NCBI RefSeq assembly: GCF_000193495.2 | Contig: NZ_AP023410.1 | Location: 62,001-126,000 of the forward strand | Direction: 5' to 3' | Source of the DNA: Acetobacter aceti NBRC 14818 | GTDB lineage: Bacteria > Pseudomonadota > Alphaproteobacteria > Acetobacterales > Acetobacteraceae | Length of the DNA: 64,000 bases | Shown: positions 1 to 7,629 of the stretch, in pieces | Position numbering within the stretch: position 1 is the stretch's first letter | How the letters are laid out: each line of letters begins with the position of its first letter | Notes under the pieces: generated by a model | What the model was told of the DNA's origin: nothing | Databases searched by the model: none | What the model saw: the letters and a program-made list of their open reading frames with translations, nothing else | Position numbers and translations under genes: made by a program

Positions 1-567
1 ATATTTCCACGAAGACCACATCCAGCCGGGGATGTTCAGCCGTTCCTGATCAAGTCCTTCCAGCAGCGTCGCACCCTGTGTGGCGACCTTTCGCAGCACG
101 GCGTTCGCCAGTCCGGCAAAGGGCGCGAGGTCACGGCGACGCAGCAGATTGACCGTGGTGCCAACAGCTGCATGCGGCGGTGTCTCAAGGAACAACAACT
201 GACAGGCGCCAATCAGGAGCGCCACGCGGACAGGTTCCGGAGGCTGCTTGCGGAGGAAAGGCTCGAGTACAGCCGACAGCGTGCCCAGATGACGAAGAGT
301 CGCGGCTCCCAGACGATGGGCAGCCGCACGGTCGCGCGGCTCGGCCTCACGCGCTTCCTGCGACCGGCCGAGCGTCGTTTCCAGCATGCGACGGTTTTCG
401 ATGACGCCCCGCACGATGTCGTAAGCGATTTCCCGTGTCGGATCCGGCACAACCGGCGCGGCGGGCGCACGGGAGCGGCCTGATCGGGCCTGTCCGTTTC
501 TGGAGGGGCCGGTCTTTTTCGATCCGTTGCGGGAGCGGGGCTGCGAGGTGTTTGACGGAATGTTCAT
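1..567 (-). CDS. rsmB: 16S rRNA m5C967 methyltransferase RsmB, N-terminal part (cut by window edge)
   Basis: The reading frame is open from an ATG at 567 to the first base of the window, giving 189 residues of a longer protein. A basic, Ser/Arg-rich leader of about 40 residues is followed by a NusB-like helical domain: PTREIAYDIVRGVIENR, DRAAAHRLGAATLRHLG, then VALLIGACQLLFLETPPHAAV and LANAVLRKV. This order is that of the N-terminal RNA-binding domain of RsmB/Sun. The catalytic methyltransferase half with its two cysteines would lie to the left of the window. The family methylates C967 of 16S rRNA using S-adenosylmethionine. A free-standing NusB is unlikely because NusB lacks the basic leader and normally ends near this length. 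No partner gene is visible on the right. Confidence 0.85.
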   Translation of the reverse strand, partial: MNIPSNTSQPRSRNGSKKTGPSRNGQARSGRSRAPAAPVVPDPTREIAYDIVRGVIENRRMLETTLGRSQEAREAEPRDRAAAHRLGAATLRHLGTLSAVLEPFLRKQPPEPVRVALLIGACQLLFLETPPHAAVGTTVNLLRRRDLAPFAGLANAVLRKVATQGATLLEGLDQERLNIPGWMWSSWKY

Positions 568-627
568 TGTTCCCGGTGTGAATATCGGATGGCGAGGACA
601 TCGCACGTCAGGCTGGCCGGTGCCAGT

Positions 628-656
628 AGGTTTTTAGCCGCTGGCAGGTTTTTAGC
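628..656. repeat. Short direct repeat AGGTTTTTAGC x2
   Basis: The 11-base word AGGTTTTTAGC occurs at 628-638 and again at 646-656, an 18-base period, in the gap between rsmB and the gene at 715. The spacing is less than two helical turns, so it could bind a protein on one face of the DNA. It could also be chance in a T-rich spacer. No known operator is recognised. Confidence 0.35.
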
Positions 657-714
657 AGTACGTTTTCAGTGAGCGCATTTCGTATTTCACATCATACTGG
701 ATGTTTGAAAGGAC

Positions 715-1749
715 ATGGCCGGACTGCCCATGGAGACTCTCATCGTCGATCCTGTCCCGATGCGGCAGACACTTTCTCTTGCTACCGGGATCACCATTTT
801 TCTCCCGACTGCCAGCCCCCTTTGTGGTGGCATGGCTCTCAGGGTTTACCCCGATGAACGGCCTCAGCTTCTCGTGCCCAACCCCTTGGGGACCGGTGTG
901 ATGGTCGCCGGAGTAGAAGGACAGGACAGTCTGGGCTTCACCCTGACATCATTCGACCGGGTGCTCATCCGCCAGATAGCCTCTTTCAAGACCCTGACGC
1001 CACAGGACGTCAGGGAGCGGTTTCTTGACACGGCTGTCAAAGGATTCGCGGGGCGCGAGACGCAGAAACTTGCCCGCATTGCAACTAACGGACGCACCGT
1101 CAGGCGGGCAGCCATTCATCGGAAAGTGTCTGAACTGCTCACCGGCATTCCCGTGCATCCCGATCTGTCGGCCTATCTGGAGAATATTTTTTTCCATCTC
1201 GGATTTGCTCCGGAGTGCATACGCGCAGGAAGAGGGGCGTTTGCACTCAATGAACGCACTCCACCCCGTCTGGCGATTATCCGGAATGCATTGAGAGGAC
1301 TGGCTCCTTCCCTCAATTCTCTCGAAGGGAATGCCCTGACGACATCAGCTGTGATCATGGTGGCCACGGAAGCGCTGCGACGCATTGAGGCTCTCTATGG
1401 AGCGCATGCAGGACTTCTCAACGATCCGGCCCGTCTCGCGCATTTCAATGTCTCGTATGAGGGGGCGATCAGGGAAATCGCCACCCTTGATGGCTGGGTA
1501 CGCTTTGCCTTGATGCTTGAGGAGATCCCCCGTGCGCCATGTGCTGTGCACATGCTGGCCGATCTGGCGTCGCTGGCGCAGATTCTGTCTCACAGCAATC
1601 ATGCGTCGGCAGCACGTTCCCCTTTGGCCAGTGTAAGCAGGCCATCAATCGCGTCCTGGCCGCATGAAGTTGATCGCGGCCTCTATATCGAAGAACGCAA
1701 CGAGAGACTGCTTCACATGAGTCTCCTTTACGATATCAAGGAGAACTGA
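715..1749 (+). CDS. Protein of unknown function, first gene of a two-gene unit (344 aa)
   Basis: I do not recognise this 344-residue protein. The start at 715 has GAAAGGAC directly upstream; a second ATG at 730 is possible. There is no signal peptide and no convincing membrane segment. Visible traits are a compact N-terminal part with GMALRVYPDERPQLLVPNPLG and a helical C-terminal half rich in Leu/Ala/Arg (residues about 150-290). No nucleotide-binding loop, zinc site or catalytic triad can be picked out. Codon use and GC match the chromosome, arguing for a resident gene. It ends 2 bases before the ATG of the next gene at 1752, so both are almost certainly one transcript. A secretion-chaperone or tail-like structural role is possible but unsupported. 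Confidence 0.7.
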   Translation: MAGLPMETLIVDPVPMRQTLSLATGITIFLPTASPLCGGMALRVYPDERPQLLVPNPLGTGVMVAGVEGQDSLGFTLTSFDRVLIRQIASFKTLTPQDVRERFLDTAVKGFAGRETQKLARIATNGRTVRRAAIHRKVSELLTGIPVHPDLSAYLENIFFHLGFAPECIRAGRGAFALNERTPPRLAIIRNALRGLAPSLNSLEGNALTTSAVIMVATEALRRIEALYGAHAGLLNDPARLAHFNVSYEGAIREIATLDGWVRFALMLEEIPRAPCAVHMLADLASLAQILSHSNHASAARSPLASVSRPSIASWPHEVDRGLYIEERNERLLHMSLLYDIKEN

Positions 1750-1751
1750 GG

Positions 1752-3032
1752 ATGGCGCTTCCTGTCCTGTCCTATGGCAGGCGTGATCAGTTTTCTGCTG
1801 AGGGGCCCGTTGCGACCTCATTCACGCTGCTGTTCCGCCCGCTGTGGCCGATCATCGTTCCCTCCACGGAGTGGATGCGGTCAAGCGAGCTTGCCCTGCG
1901 GTCCATCCCGGATACGTTGCTGGAGCCACTGCGTATCTGGATCATGAACTGTTTTCCGCAGGAGCATCTTGTCGAGAAGCTTATTGAGCTGGGCGACGGG
2001 CTGCATCTGCCTGAGAGAGATCCACTGGATGAGATGGAATGGGCGGACCCTTTGTGGCGTGCCTCGCAGATGCTGTGGCAGCGTGCCGCCGATGTCCTTT
2101 CACGTCCGATACCACCTGCCGTGTTGGAAGAAATGTCCGAGACTTCGGGCATCAGGACGGCGAGCATTGAAGCGCTTCTTCCCGCAATCCAGATTGTCTT
2201 TGCGGGTGCGCGACACTTCTTTCAGTCCAGAAAAGCAGTGGTGCCGGTCGTTCCTGACCGAAATGATCTCGCCCTGCTTCTGAAAGAGGCGGCGGCAAGA
2301 GGCGTCACGGCGTGGTGTTTCACTTTGGCGCTGCTCATGGCGTCCAGAAACGAGATCGATATTATCCTTCCGACCGCTCGTGCGGTGGCGCATATCCAGC
2401 CGGACGCCAGGGTGTGGCTGGAGCTCTGTGATCTGGCCATTATGGGTGTCTACGACCTGTTCAACGCCCGGTGTGATCGGATCAGCAGGGAAATCACCCG
2501 GATCAAATCCGTGGAAAGATCGGAGCGTCGGGTTCTTCTCTGGCTGGAGGCGAATGAACAGGCGACAATCCATGCCCTCATCCGCTTTGCCGGACGCTGC
2601 TCGATTTACGGTGCAGCAGCGGCTGCGTTGGGGGAGTCCGTCGCCAGGGCGGCAAAAGCCCAGTTTACTCTGCTTGTGCAGGAAGATCTGCTGATCGGCT
2701 GGCCGGTCACGACATGGCCTGACTCCCTGATGATCTCTTTTGAGGCAGGCAACCGTCGCTTCCGTCAGCTTGCTGCTTTTGGCAGCAGCTTTTCCCGTTT
2801 TTCGGATTATCGTGGCGGGATTGACCAACTGACGGCCCATTACATGGATGACCGGATAACCGGTCTGAGTTTCGCTGAAAAAATACATGCCTGTGAAATG
2901 CTTGAGGCGTCGCAGAAGCCGTCACCATTACTGATGGATTATCTCAAAAGTCTGCCGCCGCCAGTGCAGGGTAAGACTTTCGTACGCAGGAGTGTGTCTC
3001 TCACCATGCCGTGGTCTGAAACTGCCCGTTGA
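1752..3032 (+). CDS. Protein of unknown function, second gene of a two-gene unit (426 aa)
   Basis: This 426-residue protein is not recognised. Its ATG lies 2 bases after the stop of the gene at 715, with GGAGAAC in the preceding gene's 3' end as ribosome binding site. It looks soluble and mostly helical, with many Trp and Arg residues (IVPSTEWMRSS, PLWRASQMLWQRAADVL, VWLELCDLAIMGVYDLF, SERRVLLWLEANEQ). No signal peptide, membrane helix or enzyme motif is seen. Base composition is like its neighbours. The pairing suggests that the two products act together, possibly as a complex. The iron-complex type importer at 3190 follows after a 157-base gap, so functional linkage to transport is only a positional guess. 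Confidence 0.7.
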   Translation: MALPVLSYGRRDQFSAEGPVATSFTLLFRPLWPIIVPSTEWMRSSELALRSIPDTLLEPLRIWIMNCFPQEHLVEKLIELGDGLHLPERDPLDEMEWADPLWRASQMLWQRAADVLSRPIPPAVLEEMSETSGIRTASIEALLPAIQIVFAGARHFFQSRKAVVPVVPDRNDLALLLKEAAARGVTAWCFTLALLMASRNEIDIILPTARAVAHIQPDARVWLELCDLAIMGVYDLFNARCDRISREITRIKSVERSERRVLLWLEANEQATIHALIRFAGRCSIYGAAAAALGESVARAAKAQFTLLVQEDLLIGWPVTTWPDSLMISFEAGNRRFRQLAAFGSSFSRFSDYRGGIDQLTAHYMDDRITGLSFAEKIHACEMLEASQKPSPLLMDYLKSLPPPVQGKTFVRRSVSLTMPWSETAR

Positions 3033-3189
3033 ACCAGAGCAGAGGCGCGCAGAGAGGCGGGTGGGTGCGTCATCAGTCTGAATACGCTACGAGGGAGACG
3101 CCTTTGGCAGCCTGAAGATTTTTCTGCGAGCGACAGACCTGATGCCACGTCCCGAAGACCGATTGTTTATGCGCTGTCTTCGTGGGGTG

Positions 3190-4044
3190 ATGAGAAGCGT
3201 CGCACTATTGTGGCTAAGCAGTTTTTTTCATTATCCGGCTGCCAGTGCCGCCGAGACAGTTGCAGGGAAACCACCCGGTCGGGTGATCTCTCTCAATCTC
3301 TGCACAGACCAGTTGCTCCTGCTTCTGGCTGATCCATCGACCATCGTCGGACTGTCCCAACTGGCGTCCGACTGCGCGAATGCGCCCATGTGCGAAAAGG
3401 CACGCTCTTATCCAGCGTTTCGTACAAACACGGAAACCATTCTGTCGCTGAAGCCTGATCTTGTGGTGACTGGCACATCAACCATGCCTGTGACCCTGCT
3501 GGCGGCAAAATCCGTTGGTACACGTCTTGAGATGTTTGCCCCAGCCCAGTCGCTTGCGGATATTCCCGCCTCCATACGCAGAATGGCGAAATTGCTTGGC
3601 GTTCCAGAACGTGGCGAGATTCTGGTGCAAGCGTTTGACGAGAGACTGGCGCGTCTCTCCCTGCCGTTATCTCCGGATGCACCGGAGGCGGTGATTTACG
3701 CAGCCAATGGTTTTGTCACCGGAGCCCATTCATTGCCGGACGATGTGCTGCATCATGCCGGTTTCAGAAATTTCGCGACGAGCGTTGGCAGGAAGCGGAG
3801 ACAGGCGATCTCGCTGGAAAAACTGATCGCAGCGCAACCCGATCTATTGATCCTTGATCGCTCGGGGCAGGGCACATCGCAGGCGCAGGCATTGCTGGAC
3901 AATCATGCGCTGGAAAGTGCTTTTCGTGGGATGCACCGGATCAACATCCCTGCCTCTCTCTGGCTTTGCGGCCTGCCGCAGACCCTCGATGCGCTCGAAG
4001 AGCTGTCAAAAGCCCGGAAAATGATACAGGAAGATGGCAAATGA
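3190..4044 (+). CDS. Iron-complex/cobalamin-type ABC transporter periplasmic binding protein (FecB/BtuF family)
   Basis: This is the periplasmic binding protein of a class II ABC importer for ferric chelates, haem or cobalamin. The chosen ATG at 3190 has GGGG in GTGGGGTG as ribosome binding site and yields a clean signal peptide (MRSVALLWLSSFF, cleavage near AASA-A); a longer form from 3142 would bury it. The mature part has the two-lobed family pattern: RVISLNLCTDQLLLLL, SLKPDLVVTGT, then IAAQPDLLILDR and a C-terminal helix. At 284 residues it is normal length. The stop overlaps the ATG of the permease gene (ATGA), so translation is coupled. The substrate cannot be told from sequence; no TonB receptor gene lies next to it. 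Confidence 0.8.
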   Translation: MRSVALLWLSSFFHYPAASAAETVAGKPPGRVISLNLCTDQLLLLLADPSTIVGLSQLASDCANAPMCEKARSYPAFRTNTETILSLKPDLVVTGTSTMPVTLLAAKSVGTRLEMFAPAQSLADIPASIRRMAKLLGVPERGEILVQAFDERLARLSLPLSPDAPEAVIYAANGFVTGAHSLPDDVLHHAGFRNFATSVGRKRRQAISLEKLIAAQPDLLILDRSGQGTSQAQALLDNHALESAFRGMHRINIPASLWLCGLPQTLDALEELSKARKMIQEDGK

Positions 4045-5045
4045 CCCGTCACCCTGATCGTATCCTGCTGATTACCCTGACTACAGTGCTGCTCCTGCTG
4101 TTCGGACTGGCGCTCGTGCGTGGCGAAACCATGCTGCCTTTTCTACCGGCTCTTGAAGACCTGCTGGCAGGACGCGACACGGTCGGAGCCGTGATCCTCG
4201 GTCAGCTCCGACTGCCGCGTGCGCTCCTCGCCGTCATGATTGGCGGCTCGCTAGGTCTGTCGGGGGCAGTTTTGCAGGGGTATCTGCGCAATCCTCTTGC
4301 CGATCCGGGACTGCTCGGCGTGTCCAGCGGCGCGGCCTTGGGGGCTGTCCTTGTCTTTTATACCGGTCTGGCTGGTGCTTTCAGTTTCGCGCTTCCGCTA
4401 GGCGGATTGGCCGGAGCCCTGCTGGCTGTTGCTCTACTGCTCGGGCTGGCAGGGCAGGGCGGGGTTGTCAGCCTGCTGCTGGCTGGAACGGCGCTGACAA
4501 GTTTCTTCGCCGCCATGACGGCCCTGACGCTCAATCTGGTGCCGAGCCCCTATGCTTCCTTTGAAATCATGCACTGGCTGATGGGATCTCTGGCGGATCG
4601 CACCATGCTTCAGGTCTGGCTTTGCCTGCCGGGTATTCTTCTGGGTTCACTGTTGATGGCCATGAGCGGACCTGTGCTGGATGCGCTGACGCTCGGTGAT
4701 GAAGTGGCCGAGAGTCTTGGTTTTACGCTGAAAGGCGTGTGGGGCGCACAGAACCGTATCGTTCTCGGTTCGGCGCTGGCCATTGGTTCCGGTGTCGCCG
4801 TTGCGGGCGCTATCGGATTTATCGGTCTTGTCGTGCCGCATCTTCTCCGGCCATTGACGGGGCACCGTCCGGGACGGCTGCTGCTGCCGTCCTTTCTGGG
4901 AGGAGCGATCCTTCTTCTGGTGGCGGACATTTGCGCGCGGTTCATTCCCACACACACGGAACTGCATGTCGGTGTGCTGACAGCCCTGACAGGAGCACCA
5001 CTATTTTTCTGGCGCGTCAGTGTTCTGAGAAGAAACGGCTCATGA
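4041..5045 (+). CDS. FecCD-family ABC transporter permease
   Basis: The 334-residue inner-membrane permease belongs to the FecCD/BtuC family and forms a homodimer channel for the importer. The ATG at 4041 overlaps the previous stop and is preceded by AGGAAGATGG. About ten hydrophobic segments run through the protein. Diagnostic stretches include LRLPRALLAVMIGGSLGLSGA near residue 60, NPLADPGLLGVSSGAALGA near 90, and the IGFIGLVVPHLLRPLTGHR region near 260, which holds the coupling helix that touches the ATPase. Its stop overlaps the ATG of the ATPase gene by ATGA. Together with the binding protein and ATPase it makes a complete inner-membrane importer. Confidence 0.9.
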   Translation: MTRHPDRILLITLTTVLLLLFGLALVRGETMLPFLPALEDLLAGRDTVGAVILGQLRLPRALLAVMIGGSLGLSGAVLQGYLRNPLADPGLLGVSSGAALGAVLVFYTGLAGAFSFALPLGGLAGALLAVALLLGLAGQGGVVSLLLAGTALTSFFAAMTALTLNLVPSPYASFEIMHWLMGSLADRTMLQVWLCLPGILLGSLLMAMSGPVLDALTLGDEVAESLGFTLKGVWGAQNRIVLGSALAIGSGVAVAGAIGFIGLVVPHLLRPLTGHRPGRLLLPSFLGGAILLLVADICARFIPTHTELHVGVLTALTGAPLFFWRVSVLRRNGS

Positions 5046-5806
5046 ACACACGTCCTGAAATCCTTCGCGTCGATCATGCGACATTAAGTTATGGGAAGAC
5101 GGTTGTTCTCCGCGATGTGTCGCTTTCCGTTCGCGCCGGAGAAGTGCTGGGCCTGATAGGACCGAACGGTGCCGGAAAGAGTTCCCTGCTGCGTGTTCTT
5201 GCTGGCCTGCAGCCCCCCGATGAAGGGAGCGTGCAGATGGAAGGAGCCAACCTGGCCGACAAGGCGGCTTTGTGGAGGGCGCACAGAATAGCATTCCTGC
5301 CGCAGGAGGCGGAGACACTCCCTCCTATGGCAGTGCGGGAGCTTGTGTCGCTGGGACGTATCCCATTTGGAAAAGGGCAGTCCGATGAAGATCGTCTGGC
5401 CGTAGAAGAAGCGTTGCTGCAGACCCGGACACTGGAGTTTGCCCATCGGGCTGTTACGGCTCTGTCGGGAGGAGAGCGGGCGCGAGTGCTGCTTTCACGG
5501 GCGCTGGCTGTCCGGGCACCCGTTCTACTGGCGGACGAGCCGATTGCAGCGCTTGACCCGGCTCACGCTTTATCTGTGATGAACCTGTTCCGCGATCTGT
5601 CGCGAAAGGGTGCCGCTATTGTCGTGGTTCTGCATGACCTCGCTCTCGCATCCCGTTTCTGCGATCGTGTGGCTCTGCTGAAAGATGGAGCCCCTGTTTC
5701 AGTAGGGCTTCCCGCAGATGTATTGACGGATGACATGGTTTCTCACGTGTATGGGGTTAGCGTGCAGCGTGTTTGCAGCGCGGTCATTCCGTGGAACCTC
5801 GTTTAG
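5042..5806 (+). CDS. ABC transporter ATPase of the iron-complex/cobalamin importer
   Basis: This 254-residue ATPase powers the importer encoded just upstream. It has Walker A GPNGAGKS at residues 40-47, Q-loop FLPQEAE, signature LSGGERARV, Walker B VLLADEP and the switch His in VLHDLAL, all in order. The ATG at 5042 overlaps the permease stop. Length and motif spacing are those of FecE/BtuD proteins. The C-terminal stop lies within a few bases of an IS5-like transposase remnant on the other strand. The last residues (SAVIPWNLV) may therefore be native or slightly altered by that insertion; the domain itself is complete. Confidence 0.9.
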   Translation: MNTRPEILRVDHATLSYGKTVVLRDVSLSVRAGEVLGLIGPNGAGKSSLLRVLAGLQPPDEGSVQMEGANLADKAALWRAHRIAFLPQEAETLPPMAVRELVSLGRIPFGKGQSDEDRLAVEEALLQTRTLEFAHRAVTALSGGERARVLLSRALAVRAPVLLADEPIAALDPAHALSVMNLFRDLSRKGAAIVVVLHDLALASRFCDRVALLKDGAPVSVGLPADVLTDDMVSHVYGVSVQRVCSAVIPWNLV

Positions 5807-6083
5807 AAGTTGTTGCATATTTTCTGGCGTGCCGTTGCTAAATACCAGAATTACAGCGATGAGTTGAATGGTTACGAAGATAGTTGGTTTCATCTTGTCG
5901 TAGCGACTTGTGTCGCCTTGAAATGCTTCGGTCTGACGAAATGTCTTCTGACGCATTTTTGAAGTAACCGGACAGATGCAGCATTATCATATGATGATGG
6001 AGGCAGGACCTGTTTCGGAATAGCCCGCAGTATTGATATAAGTTTCTACTTCAATCCAGACATTTCACCCACAAATCAGGCAC
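5807..6083. other. Spacer holding an IS remnant; otherwise nothing seen
   Basis: Between the ATPase stop and the terminator of the aldehyde dehydrogenase operon there is no complete gene. The left half is a transposase tail on the minus strand, described separately. The right half (about 5971-6083) is AT-rich and shows no ORF, promoter or repeat that I can support. Confidence 0.5.
5815..5970 (-). pseudogene. IS5-family transposase C-terminal remnant
   Basis: On the minus strand a short frame reads MRQKTFRQTEAFQ, then RYDKMKPTIFVTIQLIAV. This resembles the C-terminal end of IS5/IS1031-type transposases, where an F-K-x-F-R stretch is followed by A-T-R-Y-D-K-T, an FLA-x-I helix and a final hydrophobic segment. 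The canonical ATRYDK appears here as DTSRYDK. The N-terminal catalytic part is absent, no terminal inverted repeats are found, and the frame runs past the expected stop into the ABC ATPase gene. It is therefore a decayed fragment. Insertion sequences of this family are abundant in acetic acid bacteria. Confidence 0.6.
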
Positions 6084-6119
6084 AAAAAAATCCGGTTTCC
6101 CCGCAAAGGAAAACCGGAT
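6084..6119 (-). terminator. Rho-independent terminator of the pnt-adh-aldh operon
   Basis: Read on the minus strand, ATCCGGTTTTCC pairs with GGAAACCGGAT across a short loop and is followed by a run of T (seven A at 6084-6090 on the plus strand). It lies about 50 bases after the aldehyde dehydrogenase stop, the right place to end this operon. Confidence 0.85.
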
Positions 6120-6169
6120 CCAGACCGTAAGGAAGCGGAGGATTTCTCTTCCGCCTCCAGAGGCAGTCT

Positions 6170-7561
6170 TCAGAACGGCGCGTCGATATCAACAACGTCG
6201 ACCAGCTTGTGGTTGACGAATTCCTTGATGCCGAGGCCGATCAGTTCACGACCGAAGCCGGAGCGCAGTACGCCACCGAACGGCAGGTCAGCCTTCACCA
6301 TTGTCGGATGGTTGATGTAGACCATGCCGGTTTCGATCTGCTCGGCGACGCGAACGCCGCGGGCTTCATCTTTCGTGAAGACCGAACCGCCAAGGCCATA
6401 CGGGCTGTCATTGGCCATACGGATGGCTTCGGCTTCGTCCTTCACGCGGAAGATCATGGAGACCGGGCCGAAGAACTCCTCGCGCATGGCGGGGTTGCCG
6501 TCCTTCACGTCCGTCAGGATGACGGGGCGGAAGAATGCGCCTGCGTTTGGCATTTCCAGTGGGATCTCTTCCGCTTTCGCACCGGCTGCAACCGCGCCTT
6601 CAACCTGCTTCTTCAGATCGTCAGCGGCCTTCTGGGAAGACAGCGGAGCCAGCGTGGTGGCCGGGTCCATCGGGTCGCCCATCTTCAGCTTGGCAACGCC
6701 CGCACGATACTGCTTCATGAACTCGTCATAAACCGCGTCCACAATAATCATGCGCTTGGAAGACACGCAGACCTGACCGGCATTCCAGTGACGGCCGAAC
6801 ACGGCCCACTTCACGGTCTTCTCGAGATCGGCATCTTCCAGCACAATGAAGGCGTCCGCACCGCCCAGTTCCATGGTGCACTTTTTCAGCGCCTGACCGG
6901 CTTCGGACGCCAGACGGGCGCCTGCGCCCTCGGAGCCCGTCAGGGCCAGACCGCGCACACGGTGATCGGCAATGATGCGGGACACCTGATCGTGCGACGG
7001 ATACAGGTTCTGGAAGGCGCCTTTTGGCAGACCGGCCTCAATCATCAGCTTGTCCATGGCGGCGGCACACTGCGGCACGTTGGACGCATGCTTCAGAACA
7101 ACGGTGTTACCAGCCGAGAGCTGCGGCGCAATGATGCGGGCGACCTGATAGAACGGGAAGTTCCACGGCTCGACGGCAAGCAGGATGCCAAGCGGCTGGT
7201 GGATAAGTTTCGCACGGCCTTCGTCCTTGCTGGCGACGGGCAGCTCTTCAGGAACCAGCAGCTTCTCGGCGTTCTTCGCATAATATTCGAAGATGGCGGC
7301 GGACAGTTCCGTCTCGGCCTTGGACTCACCGAAAACCTTGCCCATCTCAAGGGTCAGCAGCTTTGAATATTCGTCGATGTTGGCGCGCAGAATGTCGGCG
7401 GCCTTCTGCATCACCTTCGCACGCTCTGCGAAGGAGGTGGTGCGCCAGGACAGGAACGCGTTGTGAGCCGAATCAAGAGCTGTATCAATTTCGGCGTCCG
7501 TTGCGTTCGGGAACACCTTGATCTGTTCATTGGTGAATGGATTTGTCGTTGCGTAGGCCAT
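6170..7561 (-). CDS. NAD(P)-dependent aldehyde / succinate-semialdehyde dehydrogenase
   Basis: The 463-residue enzyme oxidises an aldehyde to the acid with NAD(P). It has the full aldehyde dehydrogenase set: EPWNFPF with Asn134, MELGG with general base Glu231, GQVCVSS with nucleophile Cys265, and the C-terminal EEFFGP element. Length and N-terminus match short bacterial succinate-semialdehyde dehydrogenases (GabD/Sad type), but the aldehyde used cannot be fixed from sequence. It is the last gene of the pnt-adh operon, 68 bases after the alcohol dehydrogenase stop, with a terminator beyond it. In this setting an acetaldehyde or similar aldehyde made by the upstream alcohol dehydrogenase is a plausible substrate. 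Confidence 0.88.
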   Translation of the reverse strand: MAYATTNPFTNEQIKVFPNATDAEIDTALDSAHNAFLSWRTTSFAERAKVMQKAADILRANIDEYSKLLTLEMGKVFGESKAETELSAAIFEYYAKNAEKLLVPEELPVASKDEGRAKLIHQPLGILLAVEPWNFPFYQVARIIAPQLSAGNTVVLKHASNVPQCAAAMDKLMIEAGLPKGAFQNLYPSHDQVSRIIADHRVRGLALTGSEGAGARLASEAGQALKKCTMELGGADAFIVLEDADLEKTVKWAVFGRHWNAGQVCVSSKRMIIVDAVYDEFMKQYRAGVAKLKMGDPMDPATTLAPLSSQKAADDLKKQVEGAVAAGAKAEEIPLEMPNAGAFFRPVILTDVKDGNPAMREEFFGPVSMIFRVKDEAEAIRMANDSPYGLGGSVFTKDEARGVRVAEQIETGMVYINHPTMVKADLPFGGVLRSGFGRELIGLGIKEFVNHKLVDVVDIDAPF

Positions 7562-7629
7562 GTGCCCAATTCCTTTCTTGTTGCGGTGCAGTTGAGGATG
7601 CCGCGTTCATGCTCAGGACGCGGCCGGGC

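Noticed and set aside
3033-3189. Possible cobalamin riboswitch before the iron-complex/cobalamin-type importer
   Set aside because: A stretch GTCCCGAAGACC looks faintly like a B12 box, but the GCCACTG and other core elements are missing and it overlaps the coding start region.
6209-7366. 385-codon open frame opposite the aldehyde dehydrogenase gene
   Set aside because: Antisense shadow of a confident enzyme gene; the product is low-complexity and matches nothing.
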